Shown in pieces: positions 33,242 to 42,419 of a stretch of DNA of 64,000 bases (its first letter is position 1; each line of letters starts with the position of its first letter). The notes under the pieces are model-generated. The model was given only the letters and a program-made list of their open reading frames with translations. It was not told the origin of the DNA and did no database searches. Both the position numbers and the translations under genes were made by a program. The DNA comes from Amycolatopsis lurida (GTDB lineage: Bacteria > Actinomycetota > Actinomycetes > Mycobacteriales > Pseudonocardiaceae). The stretch lies in contig NZ_FNTA01000004.1 in NCBI RefSeq assembly GCF_900105055.1, forward strand, positions 248,001 to 312,000. Reading direction: 5' to 3'.

Positions 33242-34878
33242 CCGTCCACCCACTCCCGCACGATGTCGCCGAGCACGGGCAGCGGCACCTGCCCGTGCCT
33301 CAGCACGACGTCGTGGAAATCCCGGATATCGAAGGACTTGCCCAGCCGTTCCTCGGCGAAGGCGCGTAACCGCTGGATTTCCAGCCTGCCCGTCATGTAC
33401 GACAGTGCCTGACCGGGCCATTCGATGTACCGGTCGGTCTCGGACTGCACTTCGACGTCGCTCAGTACGCAATGCTCGGCAAGGTAATCCACGCATTGCC
33501 GCCGGGTCCAGCCCAGGGCGTGCAGCCCGGTGTCGACGACGAGCCGCGCCGCGCGCAACGAGTCCTCGGCGACCATGCCCAGCCGCATGACGTCGTCGGA
33601 GTACAGGCCCATCTCGTCGGCGAGCCGCTCGGTGTAGAGCGCCCAGCCCTCGTCGAACGCCGAGAGCGGGACGAGCTTGCGCAGCCGGGGCACGGCCTCC
33701 AGCTCGTAGGACACGCAAGCCTGGAAATGGTGCCCTGGAACGGCTTCGTGGAAAGCGACCGACTCGGCGATGAACCGGAACCGTTCGGTCACCCGGTAGG
33801 TGTTGGTGGAGTAGACACCGGGACGGCTGCCGTCGCCCGAAGGCGGCATGTAATACGCCTGCGCGGCGGAGGGCCCGTCGGCTTCCGGCACGGCGCGCAC
33901 CACGCATCCGGCCGACGGCACCCGGCGGAACCAGCCGGGCGCGGCGGCTGTGGCCCTCGCGACCGCTTCCGTCGCGGTCGCGATCATCTCGTCCGCGTCC
34001 CGCCAGCACAGCGACGGATCGGTGCGCATCCGCCGCCGGACCGCGACGGGGTCGTCCTCGCCGAAGACGGCCGCACCGAGCCGCCGGTACTCCTCGTCCA
34101 GCGCCCGGCCGAGTTCGAGGCCGGTCTGGTGCAGTTCCTCCGGCGAGACCCCGGTGGTGGTGTGCGTCTTGACCAGGCCCGCGTAACTCTCCTTGCCGCC
34201 GTCCAGCCAGCAGAGACCCGGCCGATCGTCGGAACGGCCATGACCGGCGATCTCACGGGCGAGCACTTCGCGATAGGCGACGAGCGCCGGGCGGACCTTC
34301 TCGGTGAACAGCCGCTGCCGTCGTTCCGCGCGGTCACCGGTCAGCGGCGGGACGAGCAGCGGATTGGGTTCGGTGGCCAGAAACCGGTCGACGTGGTCGA
34401 TCGCGCCGCGCACCGCCCGTTCCACCGGGGTCCGGCCCGCCGCGACCCCGGCGCGATGGCGGTCGGCCAGGGCCGCGAAGAAGTCCGGGAACTCCGCCAG
34501 CCTGGCCAGGTAGTCCTCTTCAGCCTGCTCCCCCGACGGCTCGAGCTGCGGAAGCCAGGACAGCACTCCGGTCCCCTCGGCCGCCATCTGATCGGCGAGG
34601 GTGAACTCGATCTTCCGCGAGTCGAGCCTGGCCAGCAGCGATTCCGCGTGATGGGCGACGACACCGAGGGTGATCCGATCCGGATCCGTGGAGCGGGCGG
34701 CGTCCCCGGCGATACGGACGGCGCGCTCCCTCAGCAGGGCGTCACCCGCCTCCGAGACGTCCCGCAACTCGTGATCGTGTCCCGGGATATTGTCGAAGGT
34801 CGCCATCAAGGGCATCTCGGTCGCGAGGACGTCGAGGAGGTCGTCGGCAAGCTGCACCGCTGTGGGCTCATCGCTCAT
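33223..34878 (-). CDS. DUF885-family zinc-peptidase-like protein
   Basis: This is a 551-residue soluble, mainly helical protein. The key motif is Phe-His-Glu-Ala-Val-Pro-Gly-His-His (about residues 375-383), a zinc-binding HExxxGH site of the DUF885 peptidase-like family, with a downstream Asp-Glu-Gly-Trp-Ala-Leu-Tyr supplying a further acidic ligand. There is no signal peptide. Members are annotated as metallopeptidases but few have been tested. The start at 34878 is an ATG in front of a gene-typical Met-Ser-Asp-Glu-Pro. It shares a terminator with the convergent GH2 gene, but no functional link is evident. Confidence 0.85.
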   Translation of the reverse strand: MSDEPTAVQLADDLLDVLATEMPLMATFDNIPGHDHELRDVSEAGDALLRERAVRIAGDAARSTDPDRITLGVVAHHAESLLARLDSRKIEFTLADQMAAEGTGVLSWLPQLEPSGEQAEEDYLARLAEFPDFFAALADRHRAGVAAGRTPVERAVRGAIDHVDRFLATEPNPLLVPPLTGDRAERRQRLFTEKVRPALVAYREVLAREIAGHGRSDDRPGLCWLDGGKESYAGLVKTHTTTGVSPEELHQTGLELGRALDEEYRRLGAAVFGEDDPVAVRRRMRTDPSLCWRDADEMIATATEAVARATAAAPGWFRRVPSAGCVVRAVPEADGPSAAQAYYMPPSGDGSRPGVYSTNTYRVTERFRFIAESVAFHEAVPGHHFQACVSYELEAVPRLRKLVPLSAFDEGWALYTERLADEMGLYSDDVMRLGMVAEDSLRAARLVVDTGLHALGWTRRQCVDYLAEHCVLSDVEVQSETDRYIEWPGQALSYMTGRLEIQRLRAFAEERLGKSFDIRDFHDVVLRHGQVPLPVLGDIVREWVDGTRRRE

Positions 34879-34977
34879 ACCCGATGACTACCAGAATCCG
34901 AGCGGCGTCCGCTGGCGGTTATGAGGCTTAGGCCACAAGCGCCACATGGTCGGACGCCCTACTTTTAGGGTGACTAC

Positions 34978-35976
34978 GTGAATGACGTCCAGTTCCTCGT
35001 CGGGAGCGGAATCGGCCGGATCACGCTGAACCGGCCGCGTGCGCTGAACTCGCTGAACCACGGCATGGTCCTCGCCATGCTCGACCACCTCGAAGCTTGG
35101 CGCGCCGACCCGGGTGTCCGCGCCGTGCTGATCGACGGCGCCGGCGATCGCGGGCTCTGCGCGGGCGGCGACATCCGCGCCATCTACGAGGACGCCCGCG
35201 GCGGAGGCACCGCGTCCCCGCGGTTCTGGGCCGACGAGTATCGCCTCAACACCGTGATCTCGCGCTATCCGAAACCCTACCTCGCGCTGATGGACGGCCT
35301 CGTCATGGGTGGCGGGGTCGGCGTCTCCGCGCACGGCAGCCACCGGGTCGTCACCGAACGCTCCCGGGTCGGCATGCCGGAGACCGGGATCGGCTTCGTC
35401 CCGGACGTCGGCGGCACGTATCTGTTGTCCCGCACGCCCGGCGAACTCGGGACGCATATCGCGCTCACCGCCGGGGCGATCTCGGGGCCCGACGCGATCC
35501 ACTGTGGACTCGCCGACCATTTCGTGCCCAGCGAACGAATCCCGGATCTGCTCGACGCGCTGACGACCCGAACACCGGACGACGCGCTGGAACTGATCGC
35601 CGACCCCGCGCCGCCGAGCGCGCTCGCCGTGGACGCCGCCTGGATCGACCGGTGCTACGCGGCGGACACCGTCGAGGAGATCCTGGCCAGGCTCCACACC
35701 GAGGGTGACGCCGCGGCCACCGCCGCCAAGGAGATCGAGGCGAAGTCGCCGACCGCGCTGAAGGTGACCCTGCGGGCACTCCGGTCGGCCGCCGCGATGC
35801 CCGATCTGGAAACCGCGCTGGCGCAGGAGCTCCGGATCTCGACCCACGCGCTCTCGACCGCCGAGTTCGCCGAGGGGATCCGAGCACAGATCATCGACAA
35901 GGACCGTTCCCCGAAGTGGTCCCCCGCCACACTGTCCGAAGTGGATGACGAGCTCGTCGACGCCTACTTCGCCTGA
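34978..35976 (+). CDS. Enoyl-CoA hydratase/isomerase family, 3-hydroxyisobutyryl-CoA hydrolase-like
   Basis: This is a crotonase-fold protein of 332 aa. The oxyanion-hole motifs are Cys-Ala-Gly-Gly-Asp-Ile-Arg and Met-Gly-Gly-Gly-Val-Gly. The segment Pro-Glu-Thr-Gly-Ile-Gly-Phe-Val-Pro-Asp-Val-Gly-Gly-Thr, plus the extra C-terminal helices, is characteristic of 3-hydroxyisobutyryl-CoA hydrolase, which acts in valine breakdown. GTG 34978 is the first plausible start. The gene ends 12 bases into the convergent SWIM gene. No other valine-pathway gene is nearby. Confidence 0.85.
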   Translation: MNDVQFLVGSGIGRITLNRPRALNSLNHGMVLAMLDHLEAWRADPGVRAVLIDGAGDRGLCAGGDIRAIYEDARGGGTASPRFWADEYRLNTVISRYPKPYLALMDGLVMGGGVGVSAHGSHRVVTERSRVGMPETGIGFVPDVGGTYLLSRTPGELGTHIALTAGAISGPDAIHCGLADHFVPSERIPDLLDALTTRTPDDALELIADPAPPSALAVDAAWIDRCYAADTVEEILARLHTEGDAAATAAKEIEAKSPTALKVTLRALRSAAAMPDLETALAQELRISTHALSTAEFAEGIRAQIIDKDRSPKWSPATLSEVDDELVDAYFA

Positions 35977-36668
35977 CCGGTGATCGTGCGGTAGAGCGGC
36001 CGCAGCAGGGCGGTGATCGAGGTTCCGTCCACCGTGGCCGTGAGCGGCGGGACCTCGTCGAGCAGTCCCAGCGGGTCCCCAGCCCGCGGCCGTCGCATGT
36101 TCGTGACGTCGCCTGCCGGGCCCCAGCCGAAGAAGTCGTCCATCACCTCGTCGAGTCCGGGGGGCTCGGCTTCCGCTGACGAGGCGGTCACCCGAGCCCC
36201 TGCCTGCCGCCCGATCTCACCGAGCAAGGCCGTACGGTCGCGGCCACGGAGCGTGAAGATCGCGAACGGGTCCTCCTCGTCTTCGAGCGCGATCAGCGCG
36301 GCGACGAGGTGATCGCAGGGGACGCGGGTGCCGGGGCAGGTGCAGTCCAGCGACAGTTCCCAGGCCGCCTCGGGGAACAGCGGCACCTGCTCGGCCGCGA
36401 AGAAGCGTTCGATGTCGTCCGGGATACGGCCGTCGAGCAAGGCCGTCCTCGCGGTCTCGTCCGCGGCCACGGCGGCGATGACCGCCGTCCACACCTGCTT
36501 GCCGAACGTCGGAAGACCGATGCGGACCTCGTAGAACCGCTGCCGGGTCACCCGGACACCGGCGACCGCGGCCCCGGGCCCGATCGTGAGAGTGTCGACC
36601 CGGCAGGGCGGAACAAGTCCTTTGTGGACACCCAATTCGTCGAGTGCCCGGCGGAATCCGTCAGTCAT
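35964..36668 (-). CDS. SWIM zinc-finger protein paired with SNF2
   Basis: The 234-residue protein has one SWIM zinc finger: Asp-Cys-Thr-Cys-Pro-Gly, then Pro-Cys-Asp-His (CxCx6CxH) near residues 119-131. The finger may bind DNA or protein. ATG 36668 overlaps the end of the SNF2 gene by 8 bases, so the two proteins are translated together. Pairing of a SWIM protein with a SNF2-type helicase is common in actinobacteria, where the finger is thought to guide or contact the ATPase. The process (repair, chromatin remodelling or defence) is not known. Confidence 0.85.
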   Translation of the reverse strand: MTDGFRRALDELGVHKGLVPPCRVDTLTIGPGAAVAGVRVTRQRFYEVRIGLPTFGKQVWTAVIAAVAADETARTALLDGRIPDDIERFFAAEQVPLFPEAAWELSLDCTCPGTRVPCDHLVAALIALEDEEDPFAIFTLRGRDRTALLGEIGRQAGARVTASSAEAEPPGLDEVMDDFFGWGPAGDVTNMRRPRAGDPLGLLDEVPPLTATVDGTSITALLRPLYRTITGQAK

Positions 36669-39657
36669 CGCCCGCCTCCCGCCCGAGCGCGAAGACCTCG
36701 CGCAGGGAATCGGTGGACAGCTCCGTGAGCCAGTCCTCCCCATCGGTGACGACGAGATCGGCCAGCGCTTCCTTCTTGGTGATGACGGCGTCGATCCGCT
36801 CCTCGATGGTGCCGGGGCAGACGAACTTCCGCACCTGGACGCTGTGCCGCTGGCCGATGCGGAAGGCGCGGTCGGTGGCCTGTTCCTCGACCGCCGGATT
36901 CCACCACCGGTCGAGATGCAGGACATGGGTGGCGGCGGTGAGCGTCAGCCCCGCTCCGCCGGTCTTCAGTGACGCGAGCAGGATCGACGGTCCCTCGCCC
37001 GACTGGAAATGCTCGACGATCGAATCGCGGCGCCGCTGCGACAGGCCACCGTGCAGGAAGGCGATCTTCGCGTTCAGCCGGTGCGAAAGATGCGGTACGA
37101 GCAGGTGCCCGAATTCGGCGAACTGGGTGAAGCACAACGCGCGATCACCGGCGTCCAGGATCTCCGCCAGGAGCTCTTCGAGCCGGTTGACCTTGCCGGA
37201 GCGGTGCCCGATCGGCGAGCCGTCGTGCAGCAGATGCGCGGGATGGTTGCAGATCTGCTTGAGCTTGGTGATCGCGGCGAGGATGTTGCCGCGCCGTTTG
37301 ACCCCGGCGCTGTCGGCGATCTTCGTCATCATCTCGTCCACGGTGGCGCGGTACAGCGTCACCTGTTCGCGGGTGAGGCGGTACTCCTGGAGGATCTCGA
37401 TCTTCTCGGGAAGGTCGGCGAGCACGGTGGGATCGGTTTTGAGGCGCCGCAACAGGAACGGCCGGGTCAGCCGGCGCAGCTCGGTGGCCGCGCGAAGGTC
37501 GCCCCGGCGCTCGATGGGCACCTCGAACCGCTCGCGGAACTCCTGCCTGCCCCCGAGCACGCCGGGGTTGAGCAGATCCGAAAGCGACCACAGATCGGCG
37601 AGCCGGTTCTCCACCGGCGTCCCGGTCAGCGCGATCCGGTGCCCGGCGGGAATCCGGCGCAGGGCTTGCGCGGGCCCGGTGTTCTGGTTCTTCACCGCCT
37701 GCGCCTCGTCGAGCACGAGCCGGTGCCAGCGGATGGCCGCGAGCTCGTCGGCGTCGCGGGCGGCGGTCGAGTAGGTGGTGACGACCAGGTCCGCGCCCTC
37801 GGTCCGGACGCGGCCGCGATCGGCGCCGTGATGGAGGTGAACGCGCAGTTCCGGCGCGAATTTGGCCGTTTCCCGTTGCCATGTCCCGAGCAGCGACATC
37901 GGGCAGACCAGAAGGGTCGGCCGTTTGTCGTCCTGTGCCCGCTCGATCGCTTCGAGCGCGAGCAGCTGGACGGTCTTGCCCAGCCCCATGTCGTCGGCGA
38001 GGCACGCCCCGAGCCCGATCGACGTCATGAACGAAAGCCACGCCACACCGCGCCTCTGGTACGGCCGCAGGGTCGCCAGGAACGTCGGCGGCGGCTCGAC
38101 CGGCTCGATCGTGCGCTGGACACGACCGGTGAGGAAGTCGTCGATCCAGCCGTCGGTGGTGACCTCGGTGACCGGCAGCGGCGTTTCGAAGCCGCCGCGG
38201 AGCAACGCCAGCAGGTCCGCCGGGGTGGGCAGCGGAGGTTTCTCGCGGTCCGGGTCGCGGCGGAGGTACTCCAGACCGGCGCGCAGCAGTTCGGGGTCCA
38301 CGCTCACCCAGCGGCCGCGCAGCCGGATGAGTGACGACTTCGCGGCCGCGAGCCCGGCGAGCTCTTCGTCGGTCAGCGCGTCCTCGCCGACGGCGAGCGC
38401 CCAGCGGTAGGAGGCGAGCTGGTGACGGCCGAGCCGGTGCACGGCGGCCTGGTCGACCGGCGCGCCGCGGACGGACAACTTGAGCGCGAGCTTGCGCCTG
38501 CCGCCCCAGCTCGCCGGGAGCTGGACGTCGAATCCGGCCGCCGCCAGCCGTTCCGCGCCGCCGTCGAGGAACTCCACGGTTTCGGCGACGGTCAGGTCGT
38601 AGATACCCGGCTTCTCGGCGTCGACCGCGGGGCCGAGCAACGGCAACACACCGGCGGCGCGTTCCAGCTCGGCGACGAACAGGCCCTCGGGGTCGGTGAA
38701 TTTCGCGCCCGCCTTGCCGGACCAGACGTCTTCCGCCGGAAGCAGGAGACTGGGATCGGCCGTGGAGCGCAGGAAGAACCGCAGCTGCCACTTGGTCCCG
38801 TCGCCCGTCTGGTCGTCGGGGTCGTCGGCCGGGCCATGCAGGGTGGGGACCTCGTCGAGCCGGAAGCAGACGGTGCCCTCGGTCAGGTCCGTGTCGCCGA
38901 CCGCGTCCCAGGCGGCGATGCCCTCGGCGACGATCCCCATGCGCCCCGGCGCCTGGCCGGTCCGGTCGTCGGCGCTCTTCAGCGCGTGGAGCCACGACCC
39001 GAACGGGCCCTCGCGGCCATCGCTCTCCGTGGCATGTCCGGCGGCGGCGAGGCGATCGCGGACCGCGGCGTCGACCAGCGTGTGGAGCGCGTCGGTGACG
39101 AGCGCCGCCGGATCCGGCCCGGGATGTTCGGCCCGGCCGACCGGCGGCGTGGCCGCGATCAGCGCCCGGACCGCGACCGCGTCACCGCCCCTGGCCACGG
39201 GCCGCCAGCGTGCCCGCGCCACGATTTCGTTCCGCACGAGCGTGGGCAGCACGCGGCCGCGGCGCACCAGATCGTCCGCCAGCCGGACGACGGCGCGGAG
39301 ATGGCGGACCGAGGTGCCGTAGCCGACCGTCTCGGCCAGGTCTTCCAGCTCCGAGGGGTCGATCAGGAGAGCGGGCACCGACCAGGGTTCCAGGGTCAGT
39401 TCCTGCTGCGGGCGGCTCCGGGAGCCCAGTTCGGGCGAGGCGACCGGGCCGCCGCGACGCGACGGGAGGACAAGGACGGCCGACGCCGGTTTGCCGGGGT
39501 GCAAGGCGGTCAGATCCGCGACCGAGGCGGCGAACGGATGCGGCCGGGCAGCGCTCGACGGCCGCATCGACGTCGTCGCCGGGCGGTCGCCGTGCTCGCC
39601 CCAGAGCACGATCCCGCGGCCCCGGGACCACAGGCCGTGCACGACGAGTGGCGACAT
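36661..39657 (-). CDS. SNF2-family DNA helicase/ATPase
   Basis: This is a 998-residue SWI2/SNF2 ATPase. An N-terminal half of the SNF2-associated bacterial type is followed by the motor: Walker A Asp-Asp-Met-Gly-Leu-Gly-Lys-Thr near residue 555, the DEAH-like box Leu-Asp-Glu-Ala-Gln near 648, Leu-Thr-Gly-Thr-Pro-Val-Glu-Asn, and the C-terminal helicase half with Gly-Gly-Ala-Gly-Leu-Thr-Leu-Thr and a final Arg-Ile-Gly-Gln. It should translocate on double-stranded DNA. ATG 39657 has GGAAGGAGG upstream. It is the first gene of a two-gene unit with the SWIM protein. Confidence 0.92.
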   Translation of the reverse strand: MSPLVVHGLWSRGRGIVLWGEHGDRPATTSMRPSSAARPHPFAASVADLTALHPGKPASAVLVLPSRRGGPVASPELGSRSRPQQELTLEPWSVPALLIDPSELEDLAETVGYGTSVRHLRAVVRLADDLVRRGRVLPTLVRNEIVARARWRPVARGGDAVAVRALIAATPPVGRAEHPGPDPAALVTDALHTLVDAAVRDRLAAAGHATESDGREGPFGSWLHALKSADDRTGQAPGRMGIVAEGIAAWDAVGDTDLTEGTVCFRLDEVPTLHGPADDPDDQTGDGTKWQLRFFLRSTADPSLLLPAEDVWSGKAGAKFTDPEGLFVAELERAAGVLPLLGPAVDAEKPGIYDLTVAETVEFLDGGAERLAAAGFDVQLPASWGGRRKLALKLSVRGAPVDQAAVHRLGRHQLASYRWALAVGEDALTDEELAGLAAAKSSLIRLRGRWVSVDPELLRAGLEYLRRDPDREKPPLPTPADLLALLRGGFETPLPVTEVTTDGWIDDFLTGRVQRTIEPVEPPPTFLATLRPYQRRGVAWLSFMTSIGLGACLADDMGLGKTVQLLALEAIERAQDDKRPTLLVCPMSLLGTWQRETAKFAPELRVHLHHGADRGRVRTEGADLVVTTYSTAARDADELAAIRWHRLVLDEAQAVKNQNTGPAQALRRIPAGHRIALTGTPVENRLADLWSLSDLLNPGVLGGRQEFRERFEVPIERRGDLRAATELRRLTRPFLLRRLKTDPTVLADLPEKIEILQEYRLTREQVTLYRATVDEMMTKIADSAGVKRRGNILAAITKLKQICNHPAHLLHDGSPIGHRSGKVNRLEELLAEILDAGDRALCFTQFAEFGHLLVPHLSHRLNAKIAFLHGGLSQRRRDSIVEHFQSGEGPSILLASLKTGGAGLTLTAATHVLHLDRWWNPAVEEQATDRAFRIGQRHSVQVRKFVCPGTIEERIDAVITKKEALADLVVTDGEDWLTELSTDSLREVFALGREAGDD

Positions 39658-39739
39658 GGTCCTCCTTCCGCAGTCTGTTCCCTCCAGCATGCCCGGGACT
39701 GATCAGCGTCCGGTCAGCGAGGCGCTTTAGGGTTCGCGG

Positions 39740-40360
39740 GTGACCGTTCTGAACGCGATCGAGCCGCGTGACAGCCTGATCGTCCTCGGCCCCTCGAAGG
39801 CCAAGATCCGAGGCGGCGACGCCCATGCGGGGTCTGGCGCGCCTTGGCCCGAGCCGATGCTTCGCGCGCGGGCCGGGGTCCTGACGCGGTCCAAGGTCGA
39901 CGGCGGCGGGCTGCGGCCCGCGTGGCTCCGCTACAGCGGGAACTTCTATCGGAACGTCGGCGGCGCCCTCGCCGAGGCCGCCGTGTCAGGGCGGTTGCTG
40001 ATCCTCAGCGGTGGCTACGGAATCCTGCGCGCCGACGAGCCGATCGCCTACTACGACCGGAAACTCAAGCTCGGCGACTGGCCGCCGGGGGTGCTCGAAG
40101 ACGCCGTGCTCGGGGAGGCCCGCCGGCTCGGGGCGGCGAACGTGGTCACGTTCGTGTCCGCCAGCGCCGACTACGCGAAACTGATCCGCCGAATCCCCTG
40201 GGAGACCTCGGAAATCGGCGGCGTACTGGTCACGATCGACTTCCACGGCGGCGGCGCGCAGGTCGAGGTGCCCCGGCGGCTGGCTCAGTCCTTCGGCGCA
40301 TGGTGGCGCCGCTCGCCGTCGGACTACCCGCCGGGCATGGTCACAGAAGTACTCGGGTGA
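39740..40360 (+). CDS. YaaA/DUF6884-like protein
   Basis: The 206-residue cytoplasmic protein contains Leu-Leu-Ile-Leu-Ser-Gly-Gly-Tyr-Gly-Ile-Leu-Arg (about 92-103), followed by Pro-Ile-Ala-Tyr-Tyr-Asp. This resembles the core of YaaA/DUF6884-type proteins, where a similar Ser-x-x-Tyr-Gly-Leu-Leu segment is conserved. YaaA is tied to peroxide stress and DNA binding; the similarity here is only local, so I make no functional claim. GTG 39740 is 82 bases from the divergent SNF2 start, close enough for shared control. Confidence 0.6.
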   Translation: MTVLNAIEPRDSLIVLGPSKAKIRGGDAHAGSGAPWPEPMLRARAGVLTRSKVDGGGLRPAWLRYSGNFYRNVGGALAEAAVSGRLLILSGGYGILRADEPIAYYDRKLKLGDWPPGVLEDAVLGEARRLGAANVVTFVSASADYAKLIRRIPWETSEIGGVLVTIDFHGGGAQVEVPRRLAQSFGAWWRRSPSDYPPGMVTEVLG

Positions 40361-40366
40361 ACCCCG

Positions 40367-40807
40367 TCACGGCCACTCGGCTTCGGACAACAGGCGCGCC
40401 GCGCGGAGGAACGCCGCCCGGTCGCCCGCGGGCAGCCGTCCGAGCAAGCGTTCTTCCTGCTCCTGGATCTTCGACTGAGCCGACCTTCGCGCGGCTCGGC
40501 CGGCTTCGGTGATCCCCAGCAGCCGGACCCGACGGTCCTTTGGGTCCGGCTCGCGAGTGATCAGCCCGTCCTCTTGAAGGGTATCGAGGGTGCCGATGAT
40601 CCGGGTCTTGTCCGCGCCGATCGCCTTCGCGAGGGCGGCCTGCGTGCGGACGGGCCCGTCGTCGAGCGCGCTCAGCACCACGTAGCCCCACATGGTCAAC
40701 CCGTGCTCGGCCAGCACCGGCGTCTCGGCGTTCATCAGCCGTCGCATCAGCCCGCCGAGCATCGCCGCGAGATCCGGCCTCCCCTGCTCCGCCATGCGCA
40801 GAACCAT
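40367..40807 (-). CDS. MarR-family transcriptional regulator
   Basis: This is a 146-residue winged-helix regulator. It has the MarR core: Thr-Gln-Ala-Ala-Leu-Ala-Lys-Ala-Ile-Gly-Ala-Asp-Lys-Thr-Arg-Ile as recognition helix (about 55-71) and the wing Asp-Pro-Lys-Asp-Arg-Arg-Val-Arg-Leu (about 89-97). ATG 40807 has GAGGT upstream. ATG 40795 has no ribosome site. It faces the DinB-type gene head-to-head with about 53 bases between, so it probably represses that gene and itself. Confidence 0.9.
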   Translation of the reverse strand: MVLRMAEQGRPDLAAMLGGLMRRLMNAETPVLAEHGLTMWGYVVLSALDDGPVRTQAALAKAIGADKTRIIGTLDTLQEDGLITREPDPKDRRVRLLGITEAGRAARRSAQSKIQEQEERLLGRLPAGDRAAFLRAARLLSEAEWP

Positions 40808-40830
40808 ACCGACCTCGTCGGCGAACCCAG

Positions 40831-40858
40831 TTGACGAACTCGTACGCGCATGTAGATG
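40831..40858 (+). promoter_or_regulatory. Promoter and MarR-type dyad before the DinB-like gene
   Basis: TTGACG (40831-40836) and TAGATG (40853-40858) are 16 bases apart, and a start point would fall at or next to the ATG codons at 40861 and 40867. The mRNA may therefore be leaderless. An imperfect dyad (about 8 of 11 paired) covers the -10 area and could be the MarR site. Confidence 0.45.
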
Positions 40859-40860
40859 AT

Positions 40861-41475
40861 ATGCGTATGCATACCAATGAACTCCGCATCCTCGATGCCC
40901 TCGTGACCCGGATCAGCCTCGACCTCGTCAGCAAGATCACCCCCGCGGACTTGAGCAAACCGACCCCGTGCAGCGCCTGGACCTTGCACGGCCTGCTGGC
41001 GCATATGACCACCCAGCACCACGGGTTCGCCGCCGCGGCCGAGGGCGAGAGCCACCTCGACCACTGGCGGCTGCTCCCCCTGGGCGACGATCCCATCGCC
41101 ACCTACCGCGCCTCGGTGAACCGGGTCCTGAACGCCTTCGTCCCCCACGACCTCGCCGACCGGAAGTTCACCCTTCCCGAGTTCTCCACCGAAATCACCT
41201 TCACCGCGGAGCAGGCGCTGGGCTTCCATTTCGTCGACTACCTGGTGCACTCCTGGGACGTGGCCAAAACCCTGGGCCTGCCGCTCAAGTTCCAGCAGGA
41301 GGTACTCGATGCCGGACTGCGGTTCGCCAAGGCGATCCCGGACGGGAAGAACCGGACGGCTCCGGGCGCCGCCTTCGGCCCGGCCGTCGACACGCGAAGC
41401 CAGTCCGATTTGGACACGATCGTCGCCCTGCTGGGCCGTTCGCCGTCATGGCCGGATCAGGTGGCCGCGGCGTGA
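40861..41475 (+). CDS. TIGR03086-type DinB/mycothiol-isomerase-fold protein
   Basis: The 204-residue four-helix-bundle protein resembles the N-terminal domain of mycothiol-dependent maleylpyruvate isomerase. The metal-site pattern is present: Pro-Cys-Ser-Ala-Trp-Thr-Leu-His-Gly-Leu-Leu-Ala-His (about 34-46), then Asp-Tyr-Leu-Val-His-Ser-Trp-Asp (about 129-136). Such proteins may use mycothiol, the actinobacterial thiol, in detoxification. ATG 40867 is an alternative start. Divergent MarR control fits a stress or detoxification role. Its 3' end overlaps the convergent hydrolase gene by 19 bases. Confidence 0.8.
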   Translation: MRMHTNELRILDALVTRISLDLVSKITPADLSKPTPCSAWTLHGLLAHMTTQHHGFAAAAEGESHLDHWRLLPLGDDPIATYRASVNRVLNAFVPHDLADRKFTLPEFSTEITFTAEQALGFHFVDYLVHSWDVAKTLGLPLKFQQEVLDAGLRFAKAIPDGKNRTAPGAAFGPAVDTRSQSDLDTIVALLGRSPSWPDQVAAA

Positions 41476-42329
41476 CGCACCGCCTCGAGGATCCGGGCGG
41501 TGACCAGCTCCGGTTTCTCCAGGGACAATCCATGCGTGGTCTTGGGCACGACCTCGACCTCGATGTGCGGATTCAGTGAGTCGAGCCGGGCCGCCACCTC
41601 GCGGGCGCGGAGGATGACGCTGCGTTCGGCGACGATGATCCGGGTGGGCACGTCGATCGCCGACAATTCCCCATCGCTGAACAGGTGCATCTCAGGCAGC
41701 CGCTGCTTGTACTTGAGCGCGGCGAACAACAGAGGCCGCACGGTGTGCCGCACGTCCGGATCGCCGGACGCCACCAGCCGGAGAAGCCACTTGGGCAGGA
41801 ACCAGAGGAAGATCTCCCGGAAGCTCCACCAGATGAAGCTCCGGTCGATCACGCCGAACCCCGCGGCTTCGATGGTGACGACACCGGCGATCCGGTCGGT
41901 CGTCCGGGAAGCCAGGTTCAGCGCCAGCCAGCCACCTCGCGAAACGCCTGCCAGGTGGACCTTTTCGTGACCGGTTCCCGCGAGGACCCCCTCGACGACC
42001 TCGGTGAGCCAGTCCGCGCAGTCCTCTGTGGACTCGATGGGCGCGGTCTGGATCGACCGTCCCGGCTCGCCGATCGAGTCGACGGCGTGGATCCGGTGCC
42101 GGGCGGCGAGTTCGGCGATATGCGGATACCAGGACAGCGACGTGCCCATTCCTCCGGAAAGCAGCACGATCGGCGGACCGTCTTCCGGCCCGCAACTCCG
42201 AACCCGGGTCGGGCCGAATCTCGTCGCGATATCCCGTTCTTCGGCGGGAACCGGCCACTTCCGCAAGATCACGTCATAGGTCGCGAAGAAGCGCTCCTCG
42301 GCCTTCTTGTCGGTGAACTCCCCCAGCAT
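41457..42329 (-). CDS. Alpha/beta hydrolase controlled by a TetR pair
   Basis: This is a 290-residue alpha/beta hydrolase. The oxyanion region is Leu-Leu-Ser-Gly-Gly-Met-Gly, the nucleophile elbow Gly-Val-Ser-Arg-Gly-Gly (Ser near 135), an acid near 222-232 is likely, and the C-terminal His lies in Thr-Thr-His-Gly-Leu. It has a Trp-rich lid (Trp-Trp-Ser-Phe-Arg-Glu, Leu-Trp-Phe-Leu-Pro-Lys-Trp). ATG 42329 has GAGGAGGT upstream. A perfect palindrome just upstream and the divergent TetR gene indicate repression by that TetR. The natural substrate is unknown. Confidence 0.87.
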   Translation of the reverse strand: MLGEFTDKKAEERFFATYDVILRKWPVPAEERDIATRFGPTRVRSCGPEDGPPIVLLSGGMGTSLSWYPHIAELAARHRIHAVDSIGEPGRSIQTAPIESTEDCADWLTEVVEGVLAGTGHEKVHLAGVSRGGWLALNLASRTTDRIAGVVTIEAAGFGVIDRSFIWWSFREIFLWFLPKWLLRLVASGDPDVRHTVRPLLFAALKYKQRLPEMHLFSDGELSAIDVPTRIIVAERSVILRAREVAARLDSLNPHIEVEVVPKTTHGLSLEKPELVTARILEAVRHAAAT

Positions 42330-42347
42330 CGGACCTCCTCGAAATTT

Positions 42348-42369
42348 TTATGGTGCACTTGCACCATAA
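42348..42369. promoter_or_regulatory. Perfect TetR-type operator
   Basis: TTATGGTGCA and TGCACCATAA are perfect inverted arms separated by CT. The site lies 18 bases before the hydrolase start and 50 before the TetR start, so one bound dimer pair could control both. Confidence 0.75.
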
Positions 42370-42419
42370 CAGTGGGTGGCCGCTCCGGCCAGCCCTCGCC
42401 GACATGGCAGAGTGATCTC

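Noticed and set aside
37145-38995. A 616-aa minus-strand frame inside the SNF2 gene
   Set aside because: It is an out-of-frame reading of the helicase gene, extremely rich in Arg and Pro.
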